Below, piece after piece: positions 25,077 through 33,707 of a stretch of DNA of 64,000 bases. The translations under genes and the position numbers were made by a program. The first letter of the stretch is position 1; each line of letters opens with the position of its first letter. Below the pieces are notes generated by a model. The model searched no databases and was not told the origin of the DNA. It worked only from the letters and a program-made list of their open reading frames with translations. This DNA is from QHCA01 sp003244095 (GTDB taxonomy: Bacteria; Actinomycetota; Actinomycetes; Mycobacteriales; QHCA01). The stretch spans positions 10,110 to 74,109 of the forward strand of contig JBBQNN010000009.1 in assembly GCA_038329965.1 (NCBI GenBank), in the 5' to 3' direction.

Positions 25077-26581
25077 AGCGGCTCCTTGCCGCAGTGCTCA
25101 CCGCCGTGGCCGTCGTCGCCGTCAGCGTGGCCCTGGCCGGCCCCGCGGCGGCGGCGGACACGGTCACCGTGCCGTCATCGGGCAGCCTCGCCGTGACCGG
25201 CCACGGGTACGGACACGGGCACGGCATGTCGCAGTACGGCGCAAAGGGCGGGGCGATCCACGGTGCCACCGCTCCCCAGATCGTTGCGTTCTACTACCCG
25301 GGTACGACCGCCGCGACGCTCGCCAACACCAACGTCCGGGTGCAGCTCACCGCCAACGGCGGCCTGCCCGTCGCGGTGACGTCGCACGCGGCCCTGCAGG
25401 TGCGCGACGCCGTCACCGGCGGGCTCACGGCGCTGACGACGGCCTATCCGATGTGGCGGATCAGCTACTCGACCACCTACGGATACCTGCTGCAGTACCT
25501 GTCCGCCTCGGTCTGGCACACCCAGGCCACCTCGACGCACGGCATGGGCTTCGTCGGCGGCTACACCAACCGGCTCTTCCCGGCCTCGGCGTCGACCGTC
25601 AACTTCACGAACGTTCCGTCAACCGCCTACCGTGGCGAGCTCCGGCTGGTCTGGACCGGTGCGTCGCTGATCACCGTCAACTACGTTCTGATGGACCTCT
25701 ACCTGCGCAGCGTCGTGCCGCGCGAGAGCCCGGCGTCGTGGCCGGCGGCGGCGCTGCAGGCACAAGCCATCGCCGCCCGCTCGTACTCCGGCTACAAGCG
25801 GGCCACCGGCACGGCACGGGTCTACGACGTGTACGACACGACGGCCGACCAGGTCTACGGCGGCTACGTGCACTACGCCAACTGGGCGGCCACCGGCGTG
25901 GGCCAGGAGGACAGCCGGACCGACGCCGCGGTGGCGGCCACGGCCAACCAGTTCCGGACCTACGGCGGCACGCCGATCTTCGCGCAGTTCAGTAGCTCCA
26001 ACGGCGGGTTCAGCTCGGCCGGTTCGGTGCCCTACCTGCGGGCCGTGGCCGATCCGTGGGAGGTCTACTCCGCCAATCCGTACGCGACCTGGACGACCTC
26101 GGCGGCCGTCACCTCGCTGCGGTCGCTGGCCGGGCTCACGACGCTCACCCAGATGGTGCTCAACCGGGAGACGGCGAGCGGCGGGCATGTCACCACGGTC
26201 GCCTTCACCGGCACGAACTCCGGCGGCCAGGCCGTGACCGTCACCCGGACCGGGGACAGCGTGCGCGGCTACTTCGGCTGGCGCAGCACGTACTTCGGCT
26301 TCGACACCGGCTCGGGTGACGGCGGACCCACCGGCCCATGGCCTCTGACCGGCGACCAGATCTTCGCCTACTCGGGTGGCTCCCGGGTGATCAACGGCTC
26401 CGATGCGCAGGCGCGCTACCGCCCGTACATCGCGGCCATCCAGCGCGAGGCCGCCGTACCACAGACCAGCCGGTACGATTCCGCGACGGTCAACGGCGTG
26501 GCGCGCTGGCAAGGGCTGGTCGGCCTGCCGAAGACGGGCGTCGTCGACGCCAAAACGTGGCAGGTCATGACCGTCCGCTAG
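25073..26581 (+). CDS. secreted SpoIID/LytB-domain protein with C-terminal wall-binding module
   Basis: Exported wall enzyme-like protein of 502 residues. Signal peptide MKRLLAAVLTAVAVVAVSVA ending near AAA. The N-terminus contains GHGYGHGHGMSQYGAKGGA, the usual SpoIID opener. The domain core has LYLRSVVPRESPASWPAAAL and QAQAIAARSYSGYKRA, then VAATANQFRTYGGTPIFAQF. SpoIID enzymes are lytic transglycosylases acting on denuded glycan strands; amidase plus SpoIID is a known functional pairing, matching the upstream gene. ATG 25073 overlaps the amidase stop. An earlier ATG (25052) would add MADDDGP and spoil the signal peptide. The C-terminal ~87 residues duplicate those of the amidase. Confidence 0.88.
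   Translation: MKRLLAAVLTAVAVVAVSVALAGPAAAADTVTVPSSGSLAVTGHGYGHGHGMSQYGAKGGAIHGATAPQIVAFYYPGTTAATLANTNVRVQLTANGGLPVAVTSHAALQVRDAVTGGLTALTTAYPMWRISYSTTYGYLLQYLSASVWHTQATSTHGMGFVGGYTNRLFPASASTVNFTNVPSTAYRGELRLVWTGASLITVNYVLMDLYLRSVVPRESPASWPAAALQAQAIAARSYSGYKRATGTARVYDVYDTTADQVYGGYVHYANWAATGVGQEDSRTDAAVAATANQFRTYGGTPIFAQFSSSNGGFSSAGSVPYLRAVADPWEVYSANPYATWTTSAAVTSLRSLAGLTTLTQMVLNRETASGGHVTTVAFTGTNSGGQAVTVTRTGDSVRGYFGWRSTYFGFDTGSGDGGPTGPWPLTGDQIFAYSGGSRVINGSDAQARYRPYIAAIQREAAVPQTSRYDSATVNGVARWQGLVGLPKTGVVDAKTWQVMTVR
26318..26581 (+). repeat. duplicated C-terminal wall-binding module, copy 2
   Basis: Second copy of the module at 24813-25076, at the end of the SpoIID-type protein. DNA is highly similar, so a recent duplication or ongoing gene conversion between the adjacent genes is likely. 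Confidence 0.75.
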
Positions 26582-26687
26582 CAGTCCGTTCCGCTACGTA
26601 CGACCACGTGATCTTCCGGCCGGTCGGTGTCAGCCCGGGCCGCGTCGGGCGTAGTGTGAGCCTGAGCGCACCGGCAACACCACGATC

Positions 26688-26702
26688 GAGGAGCCCACAC
26701 TG
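26688..26702 (+). promoter_or_regulatory. RBS pointing to a possible CTG start
   Basis: GAGGAG (26688-26693) is followed after six bases by an in-frame CTG (26700-26702), ideal spacing. The first standard start, GTG 26724, is 30 bases from this RBS. The intervening codons read SGGTSPR. CTG initiation of the glycosyltransferase is therefore possible. Confidence 0.5.
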
Positions 26703-26723
26703 TCCGGCGGTACTTCGCCCCGC

Positions 26724-27842
26724 GTGCTGATCGACGCGACGGCCGTTCCCGCCGACCGTGGAGGTGTGGGCCGCTACATCGACGGCCTGCTCACCGCCCT
26801 GTGCCGGACCAGCGCCGACATCACCGTCGTCTGCCAGCGCTCCGACGCCGAGCGCTACGGCCGGCTGGCTCCCGGCATCGAGGTGGTCGCCGGCCCGGCC
26901 ACGATCGCCCACCGGCCGGCCCGGCTGGCCTGGGAACAGACCGGCCTGCCGCTGCTCGCGCAGCACGTCAACGCCGACGTCATCCACTCCCCGCACTATT
27001 CGGTGCCCCTGCGCTCCGGGCGTCCGGTCGTGGTCACCATCCACGACGCGAGCTTCTTCACCGAGCCGGACCACTACGCCACGGCCAAGGGTGCGTTCTA
27101 CCGGTCGGCGATCCGTACGTCCCTGCGCCGGGCCAAGCGCACCGTCGTGCCCTCCAAGGCCACCCGCGACGAGCTGGTCCGGTTGCTGGAAGCCGACGCC
27201 ACCCGCATCGACGTGGCCTATCACGGCGTCGACCGTGACGTGTTCCACGTCCCCGACGGCGACGAGAAGCTGCGCGTCAAGGCTCGCCTCGGGCTGCCCG
27301 GCACCGAATACGTCGCCTTCCTCGGGGCCCTGGAGCCGCGCAAGAACGTCCCCAACCTCATCCGGGGCTGGATCCTCACGGTGCGCGACCGCGAGGATCC
27401 ACCCGCCCTGGTGCTGGCCGGGGGCGCCGGGCACGACGACGAGATCGACGCGGTCGCCGCCGAGGTACCGCCCAACCTGCGCCTGCTGCGCCCTGGCTAC
27501 CTGCGCATCCGCGACCTGCCGGGCTACCTCGGGGGTGCGCTCCTGTGCGCCTATCCCAGCCACGGCGAAGGCTTCGGGCTGCCGGTGCTCGAGGCGATGG
27601 CGTGCGGCACCGCCGTACTCACGACTCCACGACTGTCGCTGCCCGAGGTGGGCGGGGAGGCCGTCGCCTACACGGGCGAGGACCCCGAGTCGATCGCGAC
27701 CGAGTTGGCCGCGCTGCTCGACGACCCAACCCGGCGGGAGGCCCTGGCGGCCGCCGGCCTGGCCCGCTCCGCCGAGTTCACCTGGGAGCAGTCGGCCGAG
27801 GCGCACCTGGCCAGCTACGCGCGCGCTGCCGCCGAGGCCTGA
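26724..27842 (+). CDS. GT4-family glycosyltransferase
   Basis: GT-B fold glycosyltransferase (GT4/‘group 1’), 372 residues from GTG 26724, or eight more if CTG 26700 is used. N-domain: VLIDATAVPADRGGVGRYID, HSPHYSVPL, TIHDASFF. C-domain: YVAFLGALEPRKNVPNLIRG, then AYPSHGEGFGLPVLEAMACG, which holds the E-x7-E nucleotide-sugar signature. It probably transfers mannose or a related hexose to a lipid or polysaccharide acceptor, as the next gene makes GDP-mannose. manC begins six bases after its stop, so both are likely co-transcribed. The acceptor is unknown. Confidence 0.88.
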   Translation: MLIDATAVPADRGGVGRYIDGLLTALCRTSADITVVCQRSDAERYGRLAPGIEVVAGPATIAHRPARLAWEQTGLPLLAQHVNADVIHSPHYSVPLRSGRPVVVTIHDASFFTEPDHYATAKGAFYRSAIRTSLRRAKRTVVPSKATRDELVRLLEADATRIDVAYHGVDRDVFHVPDGDEKLRVKARLGLPGTEYVAFLGALEPRKNVPNLIRGWILTVRDREDPPALVLAGGAGHDDEIDAVAAEVPPNLRLLRPGYLRIRDLPGYLGGALLCAYPSHGEGFGLPVLEAMACGTAVLTTPRLSLPEVGGEAVAYTGEDPESIATELAALLDDPTRREALAAAGLARSAEFTWEQSAEAHLASYARAAAEA

Positions 27843-27848
27843 GCCCGG

Positions 27849-28931
27849 ATGTACGCGGTCATCCCGGCCGGGGGCAGCGGGACCCGGCTGTGGCCCCTGT
27901 CGCGTGCGGCCGACCCGAAGTTCCTGCACGACCTGACCGGCGAGGGCATGACGCTGCTCCAGGCCACCTACGACCGGCTGGTCCCCCTCTCCGGCCCCGA
28001 CCGCACGTACGTGGTCACCGGCGGCACGCACGCGGCCGCCGTCGCCCGGCAGCTGCCCGCGCTGCCGGCCGGCCAGCTGCTGGTCGAGCCCGCGCCACGC
28101 GACTCGGCCCCGGCCATCGGGCTGGCGGCGGCCCTGATCGCCCGGCGCGACCCGGGGGCGGTCATGGGCTCGTTCGCCGCCGACCACCTGGTGCGCGACC
28201 GGCCGGCGTTCCAGGCCAGCGTCCGGGCAGCGGCCGAGGCCGCCCAGCAGGGCTACCTGACGACGATCGGCATCGCGCCGACCGGGCCGGAGACCGGCTA
28301 CGGGTACCTGCGGCTGGGCCGGCCGGTGGCCGGCGGTACGGCGTACCTGCTGGAGGAGTTCAAGGAGAAGCCGTCGCGGGCGGTGGCCGAGGCCTACCTG
28401 GCCGGCGGGGGCTACCTGTGGAACGCGTCGATGTTCCTGTGGCGGGTCGACGCCTTCCTCGCTGAGTTGCTGCAGCAGCAGCCGGCGCTGCATGCCGGGC
28501 TGGCCCGGGTCGCCGACGCGTGGGGCGGCCCCGACCAGGACGCGACCCTCGGCGCGATCTGGCCCACGCTGCCCAAGGTGTCGGTCGACTACGCGGTCAT
28601 GGAGGGGGCGGCCGCCCGCGGTCGGGTGGCGACGGTGCCCGGAGACTTCGGCTGGCACGACATCGGCGACTGGGACACTGTCGGCGTCGTCCTGCCGGCG
28701 CGGGCAGACGGCAACATCGTGCTCGGGCCGGCCGGTCACCATCTCGCGGTCGACACGCACGACACCGTCGTGGCGGCGCTGTCCGGCCGGCTGGTCGCGA
28801 CCCTGGGTGTCAGCGGCCTGGTCGTGGTCGACACCGATGATGCCGTGCTGGTCTGCCCGCGCGAGCGCGCCCAGGACGTCCGGCATCTCGTGGCGGCCCT
28901 CAAGGGGGGTGGCCGTGGCGATCTCGGCTGA
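27849..28931 (+). CDS. manC: mannose-1-phosphate guanylyltransferase
   Basis: Makes GDP-mannose from mannose-1-phosphate and GTP. 360 residues of the single-domain actinobacterial type without the fused isomerase. Motifs: AVIPAGGSGTRLWPLSRAADPKFL (pyrophosphorylase loop), VEPAPRDSAPAIGLAAALI, GSFAADHLV, TGPETGYGYLRLG, EEFKEKPSRAVAEAYL, YLWNASMFLWRVDAFL and GDFGWHDIGDWDTV. Follows the GT4 gene by six bases. With manB (42300) and the SIS isomerase (43900) it forms a mannose-activation set. The 3' end overlaps the DNA-glycosylase start by 17 bases. Confidence 0.94.
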   Translation: MYAVIPAGGSGTRLWPLSRAADPKFLHDLTGEGMTLLQATYDRLVPLSGPDRTYVVTGGTHAAAVARQLPALPAGQLLVEPAPRDSAPAIGLAAALIARRDPGAVMGSFAADHLVRDRPAFQASVRAAAEAAQQGYLTTIGIAPTGPETGYGYLRLGRPVAGGTAYLLEEFKEKPSRAVAEAYLAGGGYLWNASMFLWRVDAFLAELLQQQPALHAGLARVADAWGGPDQDATLGAIWPTLPKVSVDYAVMEGAAARGRVATVPGDFGWHDIGDWDTVGVVLPARADGNIVLGPAGHHLAVDTHDTVVAALSGRLVATLGVSGLVVVDTDDAVLVCPRERAQDVRHLVAALKGGGRGDLG

Positions 28932-29856
28932 GCCGGCCCAGTCCACCGACCCCCCCGTTGCCGCGCGGACCTGGCGGCCGATCCGGCCGCTCGACCTGGT
29001 CCGGACCCTCGCCCCGCTGCAGCGTGGCGGCGCCGACCCGACCCACCGGGTGGTCGACCGCAACGTCTGGCACACGGCGGCGACGCCGGACGGGCCGGTG
29101 ACGCTGCACCTGTCCGACCACGGGGGCGAGGTGCAGGCGATGGCCTGGGGCGCCGGCGCCCAGTGGGCCCTGGACGCCGTCCCCGACCTGCTGGGCACGA
29201 GGGACGACGCCACCGACTTCCGGCCCCGCCATCCGCTGCTGCGCAGCGTGCACCGGCAGCATCCGGGCTTGCGGTTGTGCCGGACCGGCCTGGTATTCGC
29301 CCAGGTGGTGCCCGCGGTGCTCGAGCAGAAGGTGACCGGCCTCGAGTCCCGGCGATCCTGGCGCGAGTTGCTGCTGCGCTTCGGCGGGCCGGCACCGGGG
29401 CCGGCGCCGTCGGGCATGCGGGTCCTCCCGGGCCCGCGGACGTGGCTCGACCTGCCCGACTGGGAGTGGCACCGGGCCGGGGTCGACCTGACCCGGCGCC
29501 GGGCGATCCGGGCCGCCGCGACGGTGGCCACCCGGCTCGACGAGTGCGGCGGGCTGCCCCCTGAGCAGGCGGTACGCCGGCTGCGATCGGTGCCGGGCAT
29601 CGGCCCCTGGACCACCGCCGAGGTGGCCCAGCGCTCGCTCGGCGCCGCGGATGCGGTATCCGTCGGCGACTACAACATCCCCTCCCTGGTGGGCTTGGCG
29701 CTCACCGGCGTCCCGGTGGACGATCCCGGGATGCTGGGCCTGCTGGAGGAGTACCGGCCGCACCGGCACCGCGTCGTCCGGCTGATCGAGATCTCCGGTG
29801 TGCGTCCGCCGCGGTACGGCCCCCGCGCCACGATCCGCGACTACCGCCGGGTATGA
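28915..29856 (+). CDS. HhH-GPD DNA-3-methyladenine glycosylase (AlkA-like)
   Basis: Base-excision-repair DNA glycosylase, 313 residues. The helix-hairpin-helix is LRSVPGIGPWTTAEVAQRSL and the catalytic Asp of the GPD loop lies in the following ADAVSVGDYNIP. An N-terminal region (VAARTWRPIRPLDLVRTLAP...) matches AlkA-type proteins. GTG 28915 is preferred to GTG 28909 because AAGGGGG (28902-28908) needs six bases of spacing. The start lies inside manC, a coupled overlap without obvious functional link. It should remove alkylated purines such as 3-methyladenine. Confidence 0.87.
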   Translation: MAISAEPAQSTDPPVAARTWRPIRPLDLVRTLAPLQRGGADPTHRVVDRNVWHTAATPDGPVTLHLSDHGGEVQAMAWGAGAQWALDAVPDLLGTRDDATDFRPRHPLLRSVHRQHPGLRLCRTGLVFAQVVPAVLEQKVTGLESRRSWRELLLRFGGPAPGPAPSGMRVLPGPRTWLDLPDWEWHRAGVDLTRRRAIRAAATVATRLDECGGLPPEQAVRRLRSVPGIGPWTTAEVAQRSLGAADAVSVGDYNIPSLVGLALTGVPVDDPGMLGLLEEYRPHRHRVVRLIEISGVRPPRYGPRATIRDYRRV

Positions 29857-29987
29857 ACTCCGGCGGGCTCCGCGTAGCCAGTCGAGGGGGCTGTGCCAGC
29901 CGCGGGACTACTCACCTGAGGCTGAATAGTCCTGGTCAGCCCTGGGCACTCCTGCCGAAGCGGGCACCGCGCGTTACCGTGGTGTAG

Positions 29988-30362
29988 ATGGACGAGAACC
30001 GGGCCCGGCGGGTCGTCGATGCGCTGCGGGCCCGGGGCGTCGATGCGGGCATGGCCAAGGCGGGGGTTTACCAGTTCGGCGTGACCGTGGCGCTGCCGGA
30101 CGGCCGCGAGGCGATCTGGGATACCGACGGCGCGGCCGGCCTGGAGGCCTCGGTGATGCGCGATGGCATGCTCGTCGGCCTGGTGCCGCTGATCGACGCC
30201 TCGGAGCAGTACACCGAGGAGCAGGTCGTCGACGCGATCGTCAAGACCGACTACGACCAGCCGGTCGCCCGGCAACGCTCCGTGGCGCCGCCCGCGCCCC
30301 CTGCCCTGCCACCCAAGGGCGGCGTCTTCCGCCGATTCTTCGACGGCTTCCGCTACCGCTAG
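29988..30362 (+). CDS. hypothetical protein, 124 aa
   Basis: Conserved-looking small protein of unknown function. N-terminal part MDENRARRVVDALRARGVDA is followed by a mixed alpha/beta stretch (YQFGVTVALPDGREAIWDTD), then EEQVVDAIVKTDYDQP, a Pro-rich linker and a basic, aromatic tail (GGVFRRFFDGFRYR). ATG 29988 is seven bases after TACCGT (29975-29980), a leaderless arrangement. No signal peptide or membrane segment. GC and codon use match the surroundings, so it is probably a real native gene. Confidence 0.7.
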   Translation: MDENRARRVVDALRARGVDAGMAKAGVYQFGVTVALPDGREAIWDTDGAAGLEASVMRDGMLVGLVPLIDASEQYTEEQVVDAIVKTDYDQPVARQRSVAPPAPPALPPKGGVFRRFFDGFRYR

Positions 30363-30384
30363 TCCACGTCGGCGGCTGCCCATC

Positions 30385-30462
30385 GTGATCATGAAAGTTG
30401 TGACGGGTTGGACTATCTTGTCCCTTTCGCCTGGGGCGGGACGGCCGCTACCGATTGATCAC
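30385..30462. repeat. degenerate GTGATCATG / TGATCAC inverted repeat
   Basis: GTGATCATG (30385-30393) and TGATCAC (30456-30462) flank ~60 bases between convergent stops. It resembles the clean element at 2806-2864 in sequence and setting, suggesting an extragenic repeat or terminator family. Confidence 0.4.
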
Positions 30463-30483
30463 CGCAGGGAGGAGACCCCCGGG

Positions 30484-31797
30484 TCAGCGCCTGAGCACGA
30501 ACCCTGCCGCGTCACGCGGCGGGCGGTCCTTCGGCTGCTCCGCCGGGTGGCCGATCGCCACGGCACCCATCGGCTCCCAGTCGGGCGCCAGGTCCAGCGC
30601 GCGGCGGACGACGTCGGGGCAGAACAGCGTGGAGGACACCCAGCAGGAGCCCAGCCCTTCGGCCACCAGTGCGACGAGGAAGTTCTCGACCCCGGCCCCC
30701 ATCGCGACGTCGAACATCGCGCGTTCGGCCCCGGCCCGACGCGGGTCCGGATAGTCGTGCGCCGCGGTCCGGACCAGGCAGGGAACGACGAGGTACGGCG
30801 CCGCCCGCAGCAGGTCGCCGCGGTGCAGCCGCCGCTCGATGGCGGCGTCGGCGAACCCGTCACCGCGCAGGTCGGCCGCCCACTGCGCGGCCATCGCGTC
30901 GAGCAGGCGGGCACGGACCTCGCCGGACTCGACCATGACGAAGCGCCACGGCTGGCTGTGGTGCGGCGCGGGCGCGGTGATCGCGGCGGCCACCGCCCGC
31001 AGCACCGTCTCCGGGTCGACCGGCTGGCCGGTGAAGCTGCGCACCGAACGTCGCGCGGTCACGGCCGAACGCATCGCCTCGGCCGAACCCAGTCGGAAGA
31101 GATCGTCGGCGGCCGGTCGCACCAACGGCGTCGACCCGGCCGGGTCATCCACAGTGGACAGCCCGCGGACGACGGCGACCGGCACGCCGTCGAGCTTGCC
31201 CATGACCAGCTCGGCCGCTGCGGCGACCTCGTCGGCCTCCGCGATCTCGGTGACGGCCAGCTCGTTGCCGTGCGCGTCGATCGACCCGCGGTGGTCGCGC
31301 ACGGCGGTCAGGCCGGCGACGCCGATCGCGACATCTGTCTGGCCGGTCCGCCACGGCCGGCCCATCGTGTCGCTGACGACCACCGCGACATCGACGCCGA
31401 GGGTGATCAGCAGCCCGTCGCGGATCCGCCGGGCCGACGCGTCCGGGTCCACGGGCAGCAGCGCCAACTCGTCGGTGGCGACGTTGGACTCGTCGACCCC
31501 CGCGGCGGCGAGAACCAGGCCGTGGTGGGTCTCCACGATCCGGGTACGGCCCCGCACGGCCACCACCCGCGCGGTCTCGTCGTCGATGATCTTCTGTCGG
31601 GCGGCCTCGCGTCCGACCGGGTCGGCCGGGGTGTTCACCAGCCGGCCCTCCGACTTGGACACGATCTTCGAAGTCACCACGACGATGTCACCGTCGCGCA
31701 ACCAGGACGCCCCGACGGTGACGATGGCGGTGAGATCGTCGCCCGGCCGCACCTCGGGCAGCCCGGGCACCCCGATGACCTCGATGCGCTCAGGCAC
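30484..31797 (-). CDS. fbiB: coenzyme F420:L-glutamate ligase / dehydro-F420 reductase (bifunctional)
   Basis: FbiB, 437 residues, adding glutamates to F420-0 and, via its C-terminal half, reducing the dehydro form. N-domain (1-~245) is CofE-like: VIGVPGLPEVRPGDDLTAIV, DGDIVVVTSKIVSKSEGR, VVVSDTMGRPWRTGQTDVAIG. The C-domain is nitroreductase-like, binding FMN: TARRSVRSFTGQPVD, HHSQPWRFVMV, GAGVENFLVALVAEGLGSCW. Full length is typical of actinobacterial FbiB. ATG 31797 overlaps the stop of fbiA by 8 bases. Pairs with FbiA and FbiC (37722) for F420 biosynthesis. Confidence 0.95.
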   Translation of the reverse strand: MPERIEVIGVPGLPEVRPGDDLTAIVTVGASWLRDGDIVVVTSKIVSKSEGRLVNTPADPVGREAARQKIIDDETARVVAVRGRTRIVETHHGLVLAAAGVDESNVATDELALLPVDPDASARRIRDGLLITLGVDVAVVVSDTMGRPWRTGQTDVAIGVAGLTAVRDHRGSIDAHGNELAVTEIAEADEVAAAAELVMGKLDGVPVAVVRGLSTVDDPAGSTPLVRPAADDLFRLGSAEAMRSAVTARRSVRSFTGQPVDPETVLRAVAAAITAPAPHHSQPWRFVMVESGEVRARLLDAMAAQWAADLRGDGFADAAIERRLHRGDLLRAAPYLVVPCLVRTAAHDYPDPRRAGAERAMFDVAMGAGVENFLVALVAEGLGSCWVSSTLFCPDVVRRALDLAPDWEPMGAVAIGHPAEQPKDRPPRDAAGFVLRR

Positions 31798-32764
31798 CGG
31801 CCAGCTCCAGGGCGGCCCGGGCCATCGCGGCGCTGGCCGCCACGTCGGTCATCAACAGTGGCACTGCCCGCACGTCCACCCCGGGCACGCTCGCGCCGGC
31901 GTCGCGGGTGTCGACCAGCCAGCCGTCGAGCAGGCCACCTGCCTTTCGCGAGCCGTAGTGCCGGCCGACGGCCTCGGCCGATGTCTCGACCCCGATCACC
32001 GGCAGGCAGGCGTCGGCCATGCCGCGCACGGGTGCGCCGCCGACGATGGGCGACAGCCCGGCGACCGGCGCCGCCGCCGACCCGAGGGCCTCCCGGATAC
32101 CCGGCACGGCCAGCACGATCCCGATGCTGACCACCGGATTGCTGGGCGCCAGCAGCACCGCGTCGGCCGCCGCGAGGGCGTCGAGCACCCCCGGTGCGGG
32201 CTTGGCATCCTCGGCTCCGACGGGTACGAAGGCGTGCGCGGGCAGTGCTGCGTGGTGGCGTACCCACCATTCCTGGAAGTGGATGGCGCGCCTTCCTTTT
32301 GCCGTGCTAATTGCCGTGTCGTTGGTCTCGGTGTCGACGACGACGTGGGTCTCGACCCGCTCGTCACTCATGGGCAGCAGCGCAACGCCGGGCTGCCAGC
32401 GCGCGCAGAGCGCCGCGGTGACCGCCGAGAGCGGGTAGCCGGCGTCGAGCATCCGGGTACGGACGAGGTGGGTGGCGATGTCGCGGTCGCCCAGGCCGAA
32501 CCAGGTCGGCTCGGCGCCGTACGCCGCCAGCTCCTCCCGGACGAGGAACGACTCTTCGCGCCGGCCCCAGCCGCGCTCGGGGTCGATCCCGTCGCCGAGG
32601 GTGTACATGACGGTGTCGAGGTCGGGGCAGATACGCAGCCCGTGCATCGTGATGTCGTCGCCGGTGTTCACGATCGCCGTCACTTCGGCGTCCGGGAGGG
32701 CCGCGCGCACGCCGAGCAGGAAGCGCGCCCCGCCGATCCCCCCCGCCAGCACCACCACCCGCAT
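31790..32764 (-). CDS. fbiA: 2-phospho-L-lactate transferase (FbiA/CofD)
   Basis: Transfers the phosphoenolpyruvyl (or phospholactyl) moiety to FO to make (dehydro-)F420-0. 324 residues with the N-terminal VVVLAGGIGGARFLLGVRAA loop, AIVNTGDDITMHGLRICPDL, GWGRREESFLVREELAAYG, GLGDRDIATHLVRT, and the later APSNPVVSIGIVLAVPGIRE. ATG 32764 starts MRVVVLAGG; upstream in-frame sequence (from 32818) reads as non-coding. It leads fbiB by an 8-base overlap. FbiD/CofC, which provides the activated PEP, is not in the window. Confidence 0.95.
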   Translation of the reverse strand: MRVVVLAGGIGGARFLLGVRAALPDAEVTAIVNTGDDITMHGLRICPDLDTVMYTLGDGIDPERGWGRREESFLVREELAAYGAEPTWFGLGDRDIATHLVRTRMLDAGYPLSAVTAALCARWQPGVALLPMSDERVETHVVVDTETNDTAISTAKGRRAIHFQEWWVRHHAALPAHAFVPVGAEDAKPAPGVLDALAAADAVLLAPSNPVVSIGIVLAVPGIREALGSAAAPVAGLSPIVGGAPVRGMADACLPVIGVETSAEAVGRHYGSRKAGGLLDGWLVDTRDAGASVPGVDVRAVPLLMTDVAASAAMARAALELAGA

Positions 32765-32838
32765 AGGTGCAGTGTCCCAGCGGCGCCGGAGCAACCGTCG
32801 GCCGCACCCCCGATCCACCCCGAAAGGAGGCGCTCGAC

Positions 32839-32979
32839 ATGAAGCGGTTCGTGCTCACCGGTGCGCCCGGCTCCGGCAAGACCCTCCGTGCTGCGCGTGT
32901 TGCAGAAGCGCGGGGTCTCCCGCCGTCGTCCAGACCCGCGAGGCTACGACGCGCTGCCGAGGGTAGGTTGCGTGCGTGA
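32839..32979 (+). pseudogene. AAA/P-loop ATPase, frameshifted stub
   Basis: Begins MKRFVLTGAPGSGKT, a clear P-loop start preceded by AAAGGAGG (32821-32828), but after the Walker A Lys-Thr the frame becomes junk. A one-base insertion explains this: shifting one base gives SVLRVLQKRGVSRRR, the expected first helix of the AAA_28-type family. No further domain is found before the next gene. So it is a remnant, cut short and frameshifted. Confidence 0.7.
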
Positions 32980-33707
32980 GCGGTCACCCCAGGACGATCT
33001 TCGCGTTCTCCGGGATGCTTCGCTCCGAGTCGGACACCCGAACGAACTTCGACCTGACAAGCCACGCGCTCAGCCTCGCGGGCAAGGCTGACGGTCAGCG
33101 GGTCTGCTATGTGCCGACCGGCGTGGGTGACTCGCCGCTGTTGATCGAAGCCCAGAAGGCGACTTTCAGCCGCGAGCGGCCGGACGTGGAACTCAGCGTT
33201 CTCCAGCTCTTCACCCAGCCCAGCGTCGCGAACGTCCGCGAGCACCTGCTATCTCAGGACGTCGTCCTCGTCGAGGGCGGCAGTGTGGCTAATCTGGTCG
33301 CCGTCTGGCAGGCCCACGGACTGGCCGGGATCATGCGCGAGTGCTGGGACGCCGGCGTCGTGCTGGCGGGACCCAGCGCTGGAAGCCTGTGCTGGCATCA
33401 GGGCGGCCCGACCGATTCCTTCGGCGACGCTCTGACCGCGTTCACGGCCGGACTGCGGTTCCTGCCGTACAGCAACGGCGTCCATGACGACTTCGCAGAT
33501 CAGCCCCGCAGGACCACTTATCGTCGACTCGTCGCCGACGGATCTCTCGAACCTGGCTACGCGACCGAAGACGGCGTGGGCCTGCACTACACCGGCACGC
33601 GGCTGCACGAGGCAGTGACCATCCGAGCTGGCGCGAAGGCGTGGTGGGTCGAGCCGAACGGAGCCGGGGGCTATGCCGAGCGAGCTATCACGCCGCGCAA
33701 CATCTGA
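32976..33707 (+). CDS. peptidase E-like protein (S51 family)
   Basis: 243-residue type-1-glutamine-amidotransferase-like fold of the S51 peptidase family (dipeptidase E, cleaving Asp-X dipeptides). The nucleophile elbow GPSAGSLCW has the Ser, and the sequence YVPTGVGDSP, LVEGGSVANLVAVW and GLRFLPYSNGVHDDF are typical. GTG 32976 has TAGGTT (32964-32969) six bases upstream, a leaderless pattern. Its start lies inside the 3' end of the P-loop stub frame, consistent with that being dead. Actinobacterial members often carry poor activity data; the exact substrate is unknown. Confidence 0.85.
   Translation: MSGHPRTIFAFSGMLRSESDTRTNFDLTSHALSLAGKADGQRVCYVPTGVGDSPLLIEAQKATFSRERPDVELSVLQLFTQPSVANVREHLLSQDVVLVEGGSVANLVAVWQAHGLAGIMRECWDAGVVLAGPSAGSLCWHQGGPTDSFGDALTAFTAGLRFLPYSNGVHDDFADQPRRTTYRRLVADGSLEPGYATEDGVGLHYTGTRLHEAVTIRAGAKAWWVEPNGAGGYAERAITPRNI

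Noticed and set aside
28492..28914. DNA glycosylase beginning inside manC
   Set aside because: The extra residues are an off-frame reading of manC; an RBS supports GTG 28915.
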